Below, one piece after another: positions 55,201 to 61,999 of a DNA stretch of 64,000 nt. The stretch comes from Hoeflea_A sp039025395 (GTDB taxonomy: Bacteria; Pseudomonadota; Alphaproteobacteria; Rhizobiales; Rhizobiaceae), in assembly GCA_039025395.1 (NCBI GenBank), contig JBCCOK010000013.1:20249-84248 (forward strand), written 5' to 3'. Position 1 is the stretch's first letter, and every line of letters begins with the position of its first letter. Position numbers and translations under genes: made by a program. The notes under the pieces were generated by a model. That model did no database searches and was not told the origin of the DNA. It was given only the letters and a program-made list of their open reading frames with translations.

Positions 55201-55452
55201 CAGCGCTGCCTCGAGTTCTTCCTGGCCGCCCGGATCGGCAGCGAGGTCGAGTTTCAGGATCGCTTGTCCTTTGAAGGATTCACTTGAAATATCAACGCTG
55301 TAGACAAGCGCACCCGATTTCCCGCCGCTCAGCTTGCGCGTCAGGTAGATATTCTGATCGATGCCCCATTCCTGCTTGAGAATTGGCAGCAGCCCACGAT
55401 AATCCTTGGGCCAGGCGAGGCCCGCGTGAGACGAATGATGCTTCTCACGCAT
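52258..55452 (-). CDS. phosphotransferase/kinase domain - 3 membrane helices - TolB-like/TPR fusion
   Basis: 1064 residues. Residues about 30-390 resemble APH/choline-kinase folds with a full catalytic set: Gly-rich LSGGKSGALV (41-50), K67, the HCDFHGLN loop (D239, N244) and LIDLA (D261). A linker rich in Pro/Gly leads to ELRRRN and three hydrophobic helices (about 467-487, 496-520, 546-560). Then a TolB N-domain-like part (LAVLPFSNLNANGDDSFADGL, 590-700) and TPR repeats to the end. In common relatives the membrane-TolB-TPR part follows a cyclase or HTH domain. Topology rules put the kinase inside and the TPRs in the periplasm. An in-frame ATG at residue 440 has only a weak ribosome site, so I keep one gene. 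Confidence 0.8.
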   Translation of the reverse strand: MREKHHSSHAGLAWPKDYRGLLPILKQEWGIDQNIYLTRKLSGGKSGALVYSVDISSESFKGQAILKLDLAADPGGQEELEAALHERAIEDAPDFAAKHLPRVLHSLHHGDQVAILSNIAGRGLEYAEPWVDCWHDRQLDVVRQVSAGLLNDWNADYQLKEGMNMPQDLLQSWLGHRLEPEKGGRIHGFLQTGCGIAADAPSIIFDGHWYPNPLAFATGVRQLPERLLMRGVTGHCHCDFHGLNLLVGRQDGPDQGYYLIDLAMYESQQYLFYDHAYFELARLLFSRGGASAEDWNAIVFQLGRYKHDEDPYRLRTDDIGLIELVRAMRQGVKDWIETNEAERLSFMENQTLLARVAVGLNFAHKNLSPELRQMAFYYAAANLKDFLKLNRVDWPKAGPGFRIGGAVAEASNIEFPAEPANLAGQSGYQSPPNPAGGTVMETETKTVEQSHSFGRLFYELRRRNVVRVAGLYAVVAWLCIQVVTAMQPALQLPEWSVAFSAMILAVGFPIACIVAWAFELSASGLQRTSPGDGTYDRDRLKVVVDYGVIAGIIIIIALSGRDLLPWQPTETSPVTPASAPVPVQPEGTALAVLPFSNLNANGDDSFADGLTIEIFHVLAQTRAFRIPGITSAFQYKNAPEDLRSIGRALDVDYLVEGTVRRDGDNIRIEANLVRAEDGFLIWSDSYRETMENVFVAQENIAREIGTALSTPLDIDSDVLEAQRTDDPRAYEFFVRGIALLEQRGEALKDGMRSLELATSRQPNFAAAWGALSLTYNFIPTYVTQVEGEPVRPEVFYRKARESALKAREIDADLPIVRHALGNMYQRDRQWAAAEAEYKSALLNDPNDHRVMLGYAGLMQSVGKHALAFDYISQARDIDPLNVQYRMWAAFLGWHNEPSEQTIQAIETIFRDTPSFRQIALRLIISHRVRTGELDKVYALIESCEDCSEALRSRTILMLDESKEQQPEAFFEEFKDDNILGYRLLYSVGGEALVLQGFEYIGLEAKRRLLFFTVPWRLIDIVGDSDSFKSTVTDMGLVNYWREHGWGDYCRPTAGDDFVCAPKAS

Positions 55453-55645
55453 GGGGAGCGCCGCTCCTGTTCAATTCATCACAGCCAGTAGGTTTGTTCT
55501 GCGTCAATTATTTGCCTCGATCGAGATGAAATTTCCGCATGTCATCCTATACTGCGATCTCACCAATAAGACTTCACCGTCAGAATAGAAGTCCAGAATG
55601 ATAAATGCCAGTTCTTCTCAGATTCTAGAAATGGCGAACAAAATG
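55453..55645. other. gap between the fusion gene and the recR terminator
   Basis: AT-richer stretch with no gene. It contains the upstream region of the kinase-TPR fusion gene. I could not identify a clear promoter. Confidence 0.35.
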
Positions 55646-55669
55646 AGCCCGCCTGTAAAGATGCGGGCT
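55646..55669 (-). terminator. intrinsic terminator of recR
   Basis: AGCCCGC (55646-55652) and GCGGGCT (55663-55669) around a 10-nt loop; on the minus strand the stem is followed by CATTTTGTT. It lies about 40 nt past the recR stop codon. Confidence 0.65.
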
Positions 55670-55708
55670 GTTCGCAACCTTTTGTACCGATGGTAGCCCA
55701 AAAGCCGC

Positions 55709-56314
55709 TCAAAGCGTTGTCCGCGATTTGATCGCCGCCGTCAGCGTTCCTTCGTCCAGATAGTCGAGCTCGCCGCCCACCGGAACCCCATGTGCAAGCC
55801 GGGTAATGGAGAGTTCGAAGCCGTCAAGCTGGTCGGTCAGATAATGCGCGGTGGTCTGGCCCTCAACAGTCGCATTGACCGCGATGACGATTTCCTTGAT
55901 CCCGCCCGCAGAAACCCTGTCGACAAGCGACTTAATGTTAAGATCATCAGGACCAATGCCGTCCAGCGGTGAAAGGGTGCCGCCAAGAACATGATAGGCG
56001 CAGTTCATCGCCGCCGCCCGTTCAAGCGCCCAGAGGTCGGCAACATCTTCAACGACAATGATTACAGATGAGTCGCGCCTGGGATCGGTGCAGATCGTAC
56101 AGGGATCCTTGGTGTCGACATTGCCGCAGATTGAACAGACCGTCACCTTGTCGCGGGCCAAAGCCATGGCTTCGGCGAGCGGTTCGAGGAGCTGTTCTTT
56201 CCTTTTGATCAGATGCAGCGCTGCCCGGCGCGCCGAACGGGGACCAAGTCCCGGCACGCGCGCAAGCAGCTGGATAAGCCTTTCAATTTCGGGTCCGGCG
56301 GCGTTTTTCGACAT
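55709..56314 (-). CDS. recR: recombination mediator RecR
   Basis: 201 residues. LLARVPGLGPRSARRAALHL is the N-terminal HhH region, a four-cysteine zinc site is present (CSICGNVDTKDPC), and a Toprim domain follows (IIVVEDVADLWALE). RecR helps load RecA at gaps. In many bacteria it lies right after dnaX-ebfC; here it is several genes away from them on the opposite strand. Confidence 0.95.
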   Translation of the reverse strand: MSKNAAGPEIERLIQLLARVPGLGPRSARRAALHLIKRKEQLLEPLAEAMALARDKVTVCSICGNVDTKDPCTICTDPRRDSSVIIVVEDVADLWALERAAAMNCAYHVLGGTLSPLDGIGPDDLNIKSLVDRVSAGGIKEIVIAVNATVEGQTTAHYLTDQLDGFELSITRLAHGVPVGGELDYLDEGTLTAAIKSRTTL

Positions 56315-56452
56315 ATGGACTATTTAGCGTGATTCGCTCTACTTGGCAGGTCTTTGCCCGATGCTTGGGCAAACCGCAAATGTTTGAATTAATATGCAAC
56401 GGCGATATGAGTGTGGCAAAAATCGGCGCCACGGCAGGGATAGGAAACGGAC

Positions 56453-57406
56453 ATGGCACACGGATTGAAGGTGGCGGTTCAGATGGATCACGTTTCGACC
56501 ATTCAGATCGAAGGCGATTCAACCTTCGCCATGTGCCTCGAGGCGCAGCAGCGAGGCCACCGGGTTTTCCACTATACGCCCCGGCAACTGTCTCTGCGTG
56601 ACGGCACCGTGTTCGCCCAGATTGAAGCGATGACTTTGCAGGACAAGGTCGGGGACCACTATTCGCTTGGTCCGCAGGAGCGTATTGACCTGTCCGAGAT
56701 GGACGTCGTCCTGCTGCGCCAAGATCCGCCCTTCGACATGTCCTACATTACCTCGACCCATTTGCTTGAGCGCATCCACCCCGAAACGCTGGTTGTCAAC
56801 GATCCGGCATGGGTGCGCAATTCGCCTGAGAAAATCTTCGTTACCGAGTTTGCGGACCTGATGCCGGATACGCTGATTACCAGCGATCCCGATGAAATCG
56901 CGCAGTTTCGGAGTGAAATGGGCGACATCATCATCAAGCCGCTTTACGGCAATGGCGGCGCCGGTGTGTTTCATCTGCGCGTCGACGATCGCAATCTGTC
57001 CTCGCTTCTGGAAATGTTCGACCAGCTCTTCCGCGAACCATTGATTGCCCAGCGTTACCTGCCGGACGTGCGCCAGGGCGACAAGCGCATTATTCTGGTC
57101 GGCGGCGAACCGGTCGGTGCAATAAACCGCATTCCGGCCGAGACCGATGCGCGGTCCAACATGCATGTCGGCGGTCGCGCCGAACCGGTCGATTTGAACG
57201 CGCGTGAGCGCGAGATTTGCGCCCGCATCGGCCCGTCGCTCAGGGATCGCGGCTTCCTGTTCGTCGGTATCGATGTCATTGGCGATGTCATGACCGAAAT
57301 AAACGTCACCTCGCCCACCGGCATTCGCGAGGTCAAGAAATTCGGCGTCGCCGACATTGCCAGCCTTTTATGGGACGCGATCGAAGCAAAAAGAGCTGCC
57401 GGTTGA
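56453..57406 (+). CDS. gshB: glutathione synthetase
   Basis: 317 residues, ATP-grasp fold. KVAVQMDHVSTIQIEGDST, VLLRQDPPFDMSYI and IIKPLYGNGGAGVF (ATP-binding) are the GshB signatures, with EINVTSPTGIRE for metal binding near the C-terminus. It joins gamma-glutamylcysteine to glycine. It is monocistronic here, divergent from recR. Confidence 0.96.
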   Translation: MAHGLKVAVQMDHVSTIQIEGDSTFAMCLEAQQRGHRVFHYTPRQLSLRDGTVFAQIEAMTLQDKVGDHYSLGPQERIDLSEMDVVLLRQDPPFDMSYITSTHLLERIHPETLVVNDPAWVRNSPEKIFVTEFADLMPDTLITSDPDEIAQFRSEMGDIIIKPLYGNGGAGVFHLRVDDRNLSSLLEMFDQLFREPLIAQRYLPDVRQGDKRIILVGGEPVGAINRIPAETDARSNMHVGGRAEPVDLNAREREICARIGPSLRDRGFLFVGIDVIGDVMTEINVTSPTGIREVKKFGVADIASLLWDAIEAKRAAG

Positions 57407-57460
57407 TCGCCGATCGCGAGATGGAGAGCGCGTTCCTGTCAGCTCAGGCTGTCGGTAGCG

Positions 57461-58459
57461 TTAACTGCTATGCGCCAGCCAGCCGCGGATCAAATGATAG
57501 GCGATGGCGCCGGGCGGCGGTGATGACAGGTCGCTGACACCGGTCTGTCGGCTTACCAGCTCGATTGCCTGCGCGCGTGTAAACCAACGGCAATCTTCGA
57601 TCTCGCGTTCGTCAATGGCGATCTCGGTCGAAATCGCCTCACCATAGCAGCCGATCATCAGCGTATGCGGCATCGGCCATGGCTGGCTTGCATGGTAGCG
57701 GACCCGTCCGATGCGGATACCGGATTCCTCGTTCGTCTCACGGCGCACCGCGTCTTCTATCGTCTCACCCGGCTCGAGAAAGCCGGCAAGGCAAGAGTAC
57801 ATTCCGGGCGGGAAATGCGGACTGCGGCCGAGCAGGCACCGGTCGATACCGGTATCGATCGCCAGCATGATGACCACGGGATCGGTGCGCGGAAACATAA
57901 GATGCCCGCAATCCACGCACTGTCTGCGGTATCCGCCTGCCCGGGATACGGTTTTTCCGCCACACAGCCCGCAATAGGCATGTGAGCGGGCCCAGGCAAC
58001 AAGGCTCACGCCCTGCGCTAGCTGGCCGAGTTCGTCTCCGGTTACAAGGCCCTGCATGTAGATCGACCGGTTGTCGATGGCTTTGATATCATCAGGAAGC
58101 AACTCGGGATCGAGGCGCACATCGCATGCAATACGTGGTGCGTTGTCATCCGAAAAACCAAGAAGCACGGCGTTTTCGAGGTCGGGGTGAAAATCATGAA
58201 CCGCCTCAAGACTGTGCAATGCATCGAAACCGGAGTCGGTTTTGCGAAGGAAAGCTCTTCCATCGCCGATCGCAAAGATCCGCGCATCGGGCGACGCCAA
58301 AGCGCGATCAAGACAATCGTCGTCGCGGAATTCGGATCTGCGGTCGAGGCTGTTTCCTGCAAAGGCGACTTGGCTGCTCGGCTCAGTGCCGTTGGCGGGC
58401 GCATCGAATATGGACAATTGAACCTTTTCCTGGCGTGTATCGTTTTGGCGCTGGATCAT
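57461..58459 (-). CDS. nudC: NAD+ diphosphatase, Nudix family
   Basis: 332 residues. A zinc ribbon (YCGLCG and QCVDCG) separates the N-terminal domain from the Nudix domain, whose box GFLEPGETIEDAVRRETNEE (with ES-G next) fits GX5EX7REUXEEXGU. SQPWPMPHT downstream is the NAD(H)-specific mark of NudC-type enzymes. It splits NAD(H) to NMN and AMP and may remove NAD caps from RNA. It follows the HIT gene by 37 nt. Confidence 0.93.
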   Translation of the reverse strand: MIQRQNDTRQEKVQLSIFDAPANGTEPSSQVAFAGNSLDRRSEFRDDDCLDRALASPDARIFAIGDGRAFLRKTDSGFDALHSLEAVHDFHPDLENAVLLGFSDDNAPRIACDVRLDPELLPDDIKAIDNRSIYMQGLVTGDELGQLAQGVSLVAWARSHAYCGLCGGKTVSRAGGYRRQCVDCGHLMFPRTDPVVIMLAIDTGIDRCLLGRSPHFPPGMYSCLAGFLEPGETIEDAVRRETNEESGIRIGRVRYHASQPWPMPHTLMIGCYGEAISTEIAIDEREIEDCRWFTRAQAIELVSRQTGVSDLSSPPPGAIAYHLIRGWLAHSS

Positions 58460-58496
58460 TTCGCCGCTGCTGTTTTCATCGCTGCCAACGCGGACG

Positions 58497-58901
58497 CTAC
58501 AGCGCGTCGACGACCTTTGAAATCAGCGCGGTGGCGCTATTGGTATCATAAGGCTCCGCCTTGCCAACCCCCCAGACCGGGCCAGGCCAGCCGGTATCGC
58601 CGGGGTTGCGCGCGACCACATGAACATGCAACTGCCGGACTTGGTTGCCCAGCGCGCCGATATTGATCTTGGTGCATTCCGTAACACGCTTAAGCGCCCG
58701 CGCGGTTTCGCCCGCCTCGAATGTAAGCAGCGTCTGATCGAGCGGCGTGAGGTGGTAGATCTCCTCTGTTTCCGCCCGCTGCGGCACTAGGACAAACCAC
58801 GGCCAGCGCCGATCGTTCATCAATCGCAACTGGCACAGGCCCAATATGGATACGGGCCTGCTGTCAGCCTCCAGCCGCGCGTCTATCTTGAAAGTGCGCA
58901 T
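58497..58901 (-). CDS. HIT domain protein lacking the third motif histidine
   Basis: 134 residues. The HIT motif appears as QLHVHVVARNPGD: only two of the three histidines (H-x-H-x-H) are there. This is seen in a proteobacterial subgroup with WPGPVWG after the motif, as here. HIT enzymes hydrolyse nucleotide-phosphoramidates or dinucleotide polyphosphates; the change may alter or weaken that activity. It lies upstream of nudC on the same strand, so both may serve nucleotide housekeeping. Confidence 0.88.
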   Translation of the reverse strand: MRTFKIDARLEADSRPVSILGLCQLRLMNDRRWPWFVLVPQRAETEEIYHLTPLDQTLLTFEAGETARALKRVTECTKINIGALGNQVRQLHVHVVARNPGDTGWPGPVWGVGKAEPYDTNSATALISKVVDAL

Positions 58902-59103
58902 TCCCGTTGTCCCGATCCCGTCCGATATCAGGTTAGCAGTTTATTGATCCTTTTGCTGCCTTTCCACATCGGAAAATCCCGCATGCCAGTGGATTTCTCC
59001 CCATTCGACAGGTTCACGGGACGGCGGCCCGGCTGTTGACGGTTCGCGCCATTGCAGCCACTCTGGGACAAACCGCAACTTTGACGAAAAGCCAGGTCAG
59101 ACC
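58902..59103. other. gap between the HIT gene and the DUF3224-like gene
   Basis: About 200 bp with no gene. Divergent promoters are expected; none is obvious. Confidence 0.3.
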
Positions 59104-59499
59104 ATGCACGTAACCGGGAAGTTTGACGTGACGCTGGAACAGCTGCCTGTCGCCGGCAGCGGTCAGGACGGCATGACGTTGGGACGCATGTCGATCGACA
59201 AGACCTATCATGGTGAACTGTCGGCGCGTGCCAGCGGTGAAATGCTGACGGTCATGACAGATGTGAAGGGGTCCGCCGGTTATGTGGCGATCGAACAGGT
59301 TGTCGGCATGCTTTCAGGCCGCAGGGGCAGTTTCGTTCTGCAGCATTACGGCACCATGCAGGCATCAGGCGAGTTTTTGATGCTGGCAGTGGTTCCCGAT
59401 TCGGGCACCGGCGAATTGACCGGCCTTTCGGGAAAAATGACCATTCACATCGATCAGGGCGACCACAGCTACGAGTTCGATTACGATCTTCCCGGTTGA
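59104..59499 (+). CDS. DUF3224-like protein
   Basis: 131 residues. The all-beta pattern HVTGKFDVTLEQL, MSIDKTYHGELSARASGEM and GYVAIEQVVGMLSGRRGSFV then HYGTM and VPDSGTGELTGLSGKM matches the DUF3224 family, whose barrel resembles allene oxide cyclase-like folds. No signal peptide. Function unknown. It stands alone upstream of the SRP RNA gene. Confidence 0.85.
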   Translation: MHVTGKFDVTLEQLPVAGSGQDGMTLGRMSIDKTYHGELSARASGEMLTVMTDVKGSAGYVAIEQVVGMLSGRRGSFVLQHYGTMQASGEFLMLAVVPDSGTGELTGLSGKMTIHIDQGDHSYEFDYDLPG

Positions 59500-59526
59500 T
59501 CAACCACATGGCTTTCACCTTGCCAC

Positions 59527-59555
59527 TTGCTTTTGCTCTATCAATTGACGATATG
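59527..59555 (+). promoter_or_regulatory. predicted promoter of the SRP RNA gene
   Basis: TTGCTT (59527-59532) and GATATG (59550-59555) are 17 nt apart and place the start at about 59562, exactly where the SRP RNA stem begins. The -10 is weak, but the geometry fits well. Confidence 0.45.
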
Positions 59556-59561
59556 GAGTTC

Positions 59562-59660
59562 GGGAGGTTGGTGGTGGACGAGCCACTCGCCAACCGGGTC
59601 AGGTCCGGAAGGAAGCAGCCCTAACGAGCCCCGGCACGGGTCACCGTGCCAGCCTCCCAC
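59562..59660 (+). ncRNA. ffs: 4.5S signal recognition particle RNA, bacterial small type
   Basis: The conserved domain IV core GGTCAGGTCCGGAAGGAAGC-AGCC is present (about 59597-59620), inside a long hairpin whose ends pair (GGGAGGTTGG at the 5-prime end with CCAGCCTCCC at the 3-prime end). About 99 nt, the usual size. It binds Ffh and targets membrane proteins. Its place directly upstream of dnaX is typical of alphaproteobacteria. Confidence 0.95.
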
Positions 59661-59777
59661 CCCGTCGTATGATCGCATGCATCGGCGTTGCCAGCCTATA
59701 GAGCGTCCCTTGACTGACCGGTGCCGCTGGGGCGACACTCATCGGAGCCGGGACCGGCCCGGCATTTTGAGGACCGG

Positions 59778-61601
59778 ATGAACGACGGAACAACAGCTCA
59801 GGAAAATGGCTACAGGGTTCTCGCGCGCAAGTACCGGCCGCGCGATTTCGGCGACCTGATCGGTCAGGAGCCAATGGTCCGCACCCTCACCAATGCCTTC
59901 GAGACCGGCAGGATTGCACAGGCCTATATGCTCACAGGCGTACGCGGTGTCGGCAAAACGACGACGGCACGTATCCTTGCCCGCGCGCTCAACTATCGCA
60001 CCGAGACCATCGACAAGCCGCATATCGATCTCGCCGAACCGGGCGAGCATTGCGAAGCGATCATGCAGGGAAGTCATGTCGATGTCATTGAGATGGACGC
60101 GGCATCGCATACGGGCATCGACGATATTCGCGAAATCATCGAGCAGGTGCGTTACCGCCCCGTCGCCGCGCGCTACAAGGTCTATGTCATCGACGAAGTC
60201 CATATGCTGTCGACCCAGGCATTCAATGGTCTGCTCAAGACGCTTGAGGAACCGCCGGAACACGTCAAGTTCATCTTCGCGACCACGGAAATCCGCAAGG
60301 TCCCGGTGACCGTGCTGTCGCGGTGTCAGCGTTTCGACTTGCGCCGCATCGAGGCCGCGAACCTCATCGGACATTTTCGCGAAATTGCTGCAAGGGAAGG
60401 CGTGTCAATCGACGATGAATCCCTGTCGATGATCGCCCGCGCGGCGGAAGGATCGGTGCGCGACGGCCTATCGCTGATGGATCAGGCCATTGCCCATGGC
60501 GGCGGCAAGGTCGAAGCCGAAACGGTGCGCGGCATGCTGGGCCTCGCCGATCGCGGAAAGATTGTCGACCTTTTCGAGCAGATCGCTGCGGGCAGCGTTG
60601 CGGAAGCGCTCGCGACATTCCGCGACCAGTATGACAATGGAGCCAATCCGGCCGTGTTGCTGACAGATCTGGCCGACTTCACCCATCTTGTGACCCGCCT
60701 GAAATTCGTTGCGGATGCTGCCAAGGATCCGGCCCTGAGCGAGTCAGAACGCACGCGGGGGGCAGCCTTTGCCGAAACCCTTTCGGTACCGGTGCTGTCG
60801 CGCATCTGGCAGATGCTGCTCAAGGGCATTCCCGAGACGCAGCAATCCGACCGGCCTGTCAGTGCTTGCGAAATGCTGTTGATTCGGCTCACCCATGCCG
60901 CAAACCTGCCGTCTCCTGGCGACGCCGTGAAACAGCTCTCGGCGATGGCTGCGGCACCGGGCATGGATGCGGGCCAGGCGGTCAGGAATGGCGGCGGGCA
61001 GCAGACGTCAGCGCCGGATGCGCCTTTGCGAGGCGCGCCTCAAGACTCGCGTCCGGCCAACAAGACGGTATCCGCGGGCCCATCTCAGGCCGCAGCTGTG
61101 CAGGCTTACGCGCCCGAAGACCGCAATCCTGATGCCAGACCCGCACCGCGGGAGGCGGAAAGACCTGCGGTCGTCATTGCCACTCTGGCTGATCTGGCAG
61201 ACCTCGCGGGTCAGCACCGTGATGCAAGGATGCGGGCGCTGATTCGCAAATTTATTCGGCCAGTCAAAATCGAACCGGGACGTCTCGAAGTCGGCCTCGC
61301 GGAAGACGCGCCGCGATCTCTGGTCGGCGAACTGGACGGCAAGCTGAAGGAATGGACTGGCGCGCGCTGGATCATCGCCGTCAGCCGCGAACGCGGCGGC
61401 AAGACGCTTGAGGAAATGGAATCGGATTACCGGGCCGCGCTTGTGGTCGACGCCAGCCAGGATCCGGACGTCGCAGCCATACTCGACCGGTTTCCGGGCG
61501 CCAGGATAACCGATGTACGCATTCGCGCCGAAGCGCAGGACGCTCCGGTCGCAGCACAAAGTGAAGATGGCGATATCCTGCCGGACGACAGCGACGACTG
61601 A
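59778..61601 (+). CDS. dnaX: DNA polymerase III subunits gamma/tau
   Basis: 607 residues from the ATG at 59778, which has GAGG 5 nt upstream. RKYRPRDFGDLIGQ, P-loop TGVRGVGKTT, DEVHMLSTQAFNGLLKTLEEPP (Walker B) and the SRC-type VLSRCQRFDL are clamp-loader signatures. The zinc module is degenerate: only one Cys (GEHCEAIM) remains in its place, as in other rhizobia. A Pro/Ala-rich linker (about 395-470) leads to the tau C-terminal part. I see no obvious slippery site for gamma. It is followed by ebfC after 50 nt. Confidence 0.95.
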   Translation: MNDGTTAQENGYRVLARKYRPRDFGDLIGQEPMVRTLTNAFETGRIAQAYMLTGVRGVGKTTTARILARALNYRTETIDKPHIDLAEPGEHCEAIMQGSHVDVIEMDAASHTGIDDIREIIEQVRYRPVAARYKVYVIDEVHMLSTQAFNGLLKTLEEPPEHVKFIFATTEIRKVPVTVLSRCQRFDLRRIEAANLIGHFREIAAREGVSIDDESLSMIARAAEGSVRDGLSLMDQAIAHGGGKVEAETVRGMLGLADRGKIVDLFEQIAAGSVAEALATFRDQYDNGANPAVLLTDLADFTHLVTRLKFVADAAKDPALSESERTRGAAFAETLSVPVLSRIWQMLLKGIPETQQSDRPVSACEMLLIRLTHAANLPSPGDAVKQLSAMAAAPGMDAGQAVRNGGGQQTSAPDAPLRGAPQDSRPANKTVSAGPSQAAAVQAYAPEDRNPDARPAPREAERPAVVIATLADLADLAGQHRDARMRALIRKFIRPVKIEPGRLEVGLAEDAPRSLVGELDGKLKEWTGARWIIAVSRERGGKTLEEMESDYRAALVVDASQDPDVAAILDRFPGARITDVRIRAEAQDAPVAAQSEDGDILPDDSDD

Positions 61602-61651
61602 GTTTTGAACAAGCGGCGATCGGGCCGCGCTACGGAAATTGGAGCAAGAAT

Positions 61652-61975
61652 ATGCGCGATATCATGGGCATGATGGGCAAGGTCAAGGAAATGCAGGAGA
61701 AGATGGCCGCCATGCAGGAGGAGGTCGAAAAGCTTGAGCTCGAAGGCACCTCCGGCGCCGGCCTTGTCACCGTCAGGATCAACGGCAAGGGAAAGATGCT
61801 GGGTTTGTCGATCGATCCGTCGCTGATCAAGCCAGAGGAAGCGGAGATCCTCGAAGACCTGATCGTTGCCGCCCACAATGACGCCAAGGGCAAGGTCGAA
61901 GCAGCCGTTCAGGAAAAAACCCAGGAACTGACGGCCGGCCTTCCCATCCCGCCGGGCATGAAACTGCCGTTCTGA
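61652..61975 (+). CDS. ebfC: nucleoid-associated protein EbfC/YbaB
   Basis: 107 residues. The N-terminal helix (MGKVKEMQEKMAAMQEEVEK) and VTVRINGKGKMLGLSIDPSL are family hallmarks, with a Pro-rich GLPIPPGMKLPF end. It binds DNA as a dimer. GGAG lies about 8 nt before the ATG. It belongs to the dnaX transcription unit. Confidence 0.95.
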   Translation: MRDIMGMMGKVKEMQEKMAAMQEEVEKLELEGTSGAGLVTVRINGKGKMLGLSIDPSLIKPEEAEILEDLIVAAHNDAKGKVEAAVQEKTQELTAGLPIPPGMKLPF

Positions 61976-61999
61976 GCCGTTCTAAGACGGCGGCGTTCG

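Noticed and set aside
59778..61601. Programmed frameshift in dnaX to make gamma
   Set aside because: I found no A-rich slippery heptamer with a downstream stem at the domain III/IV border.
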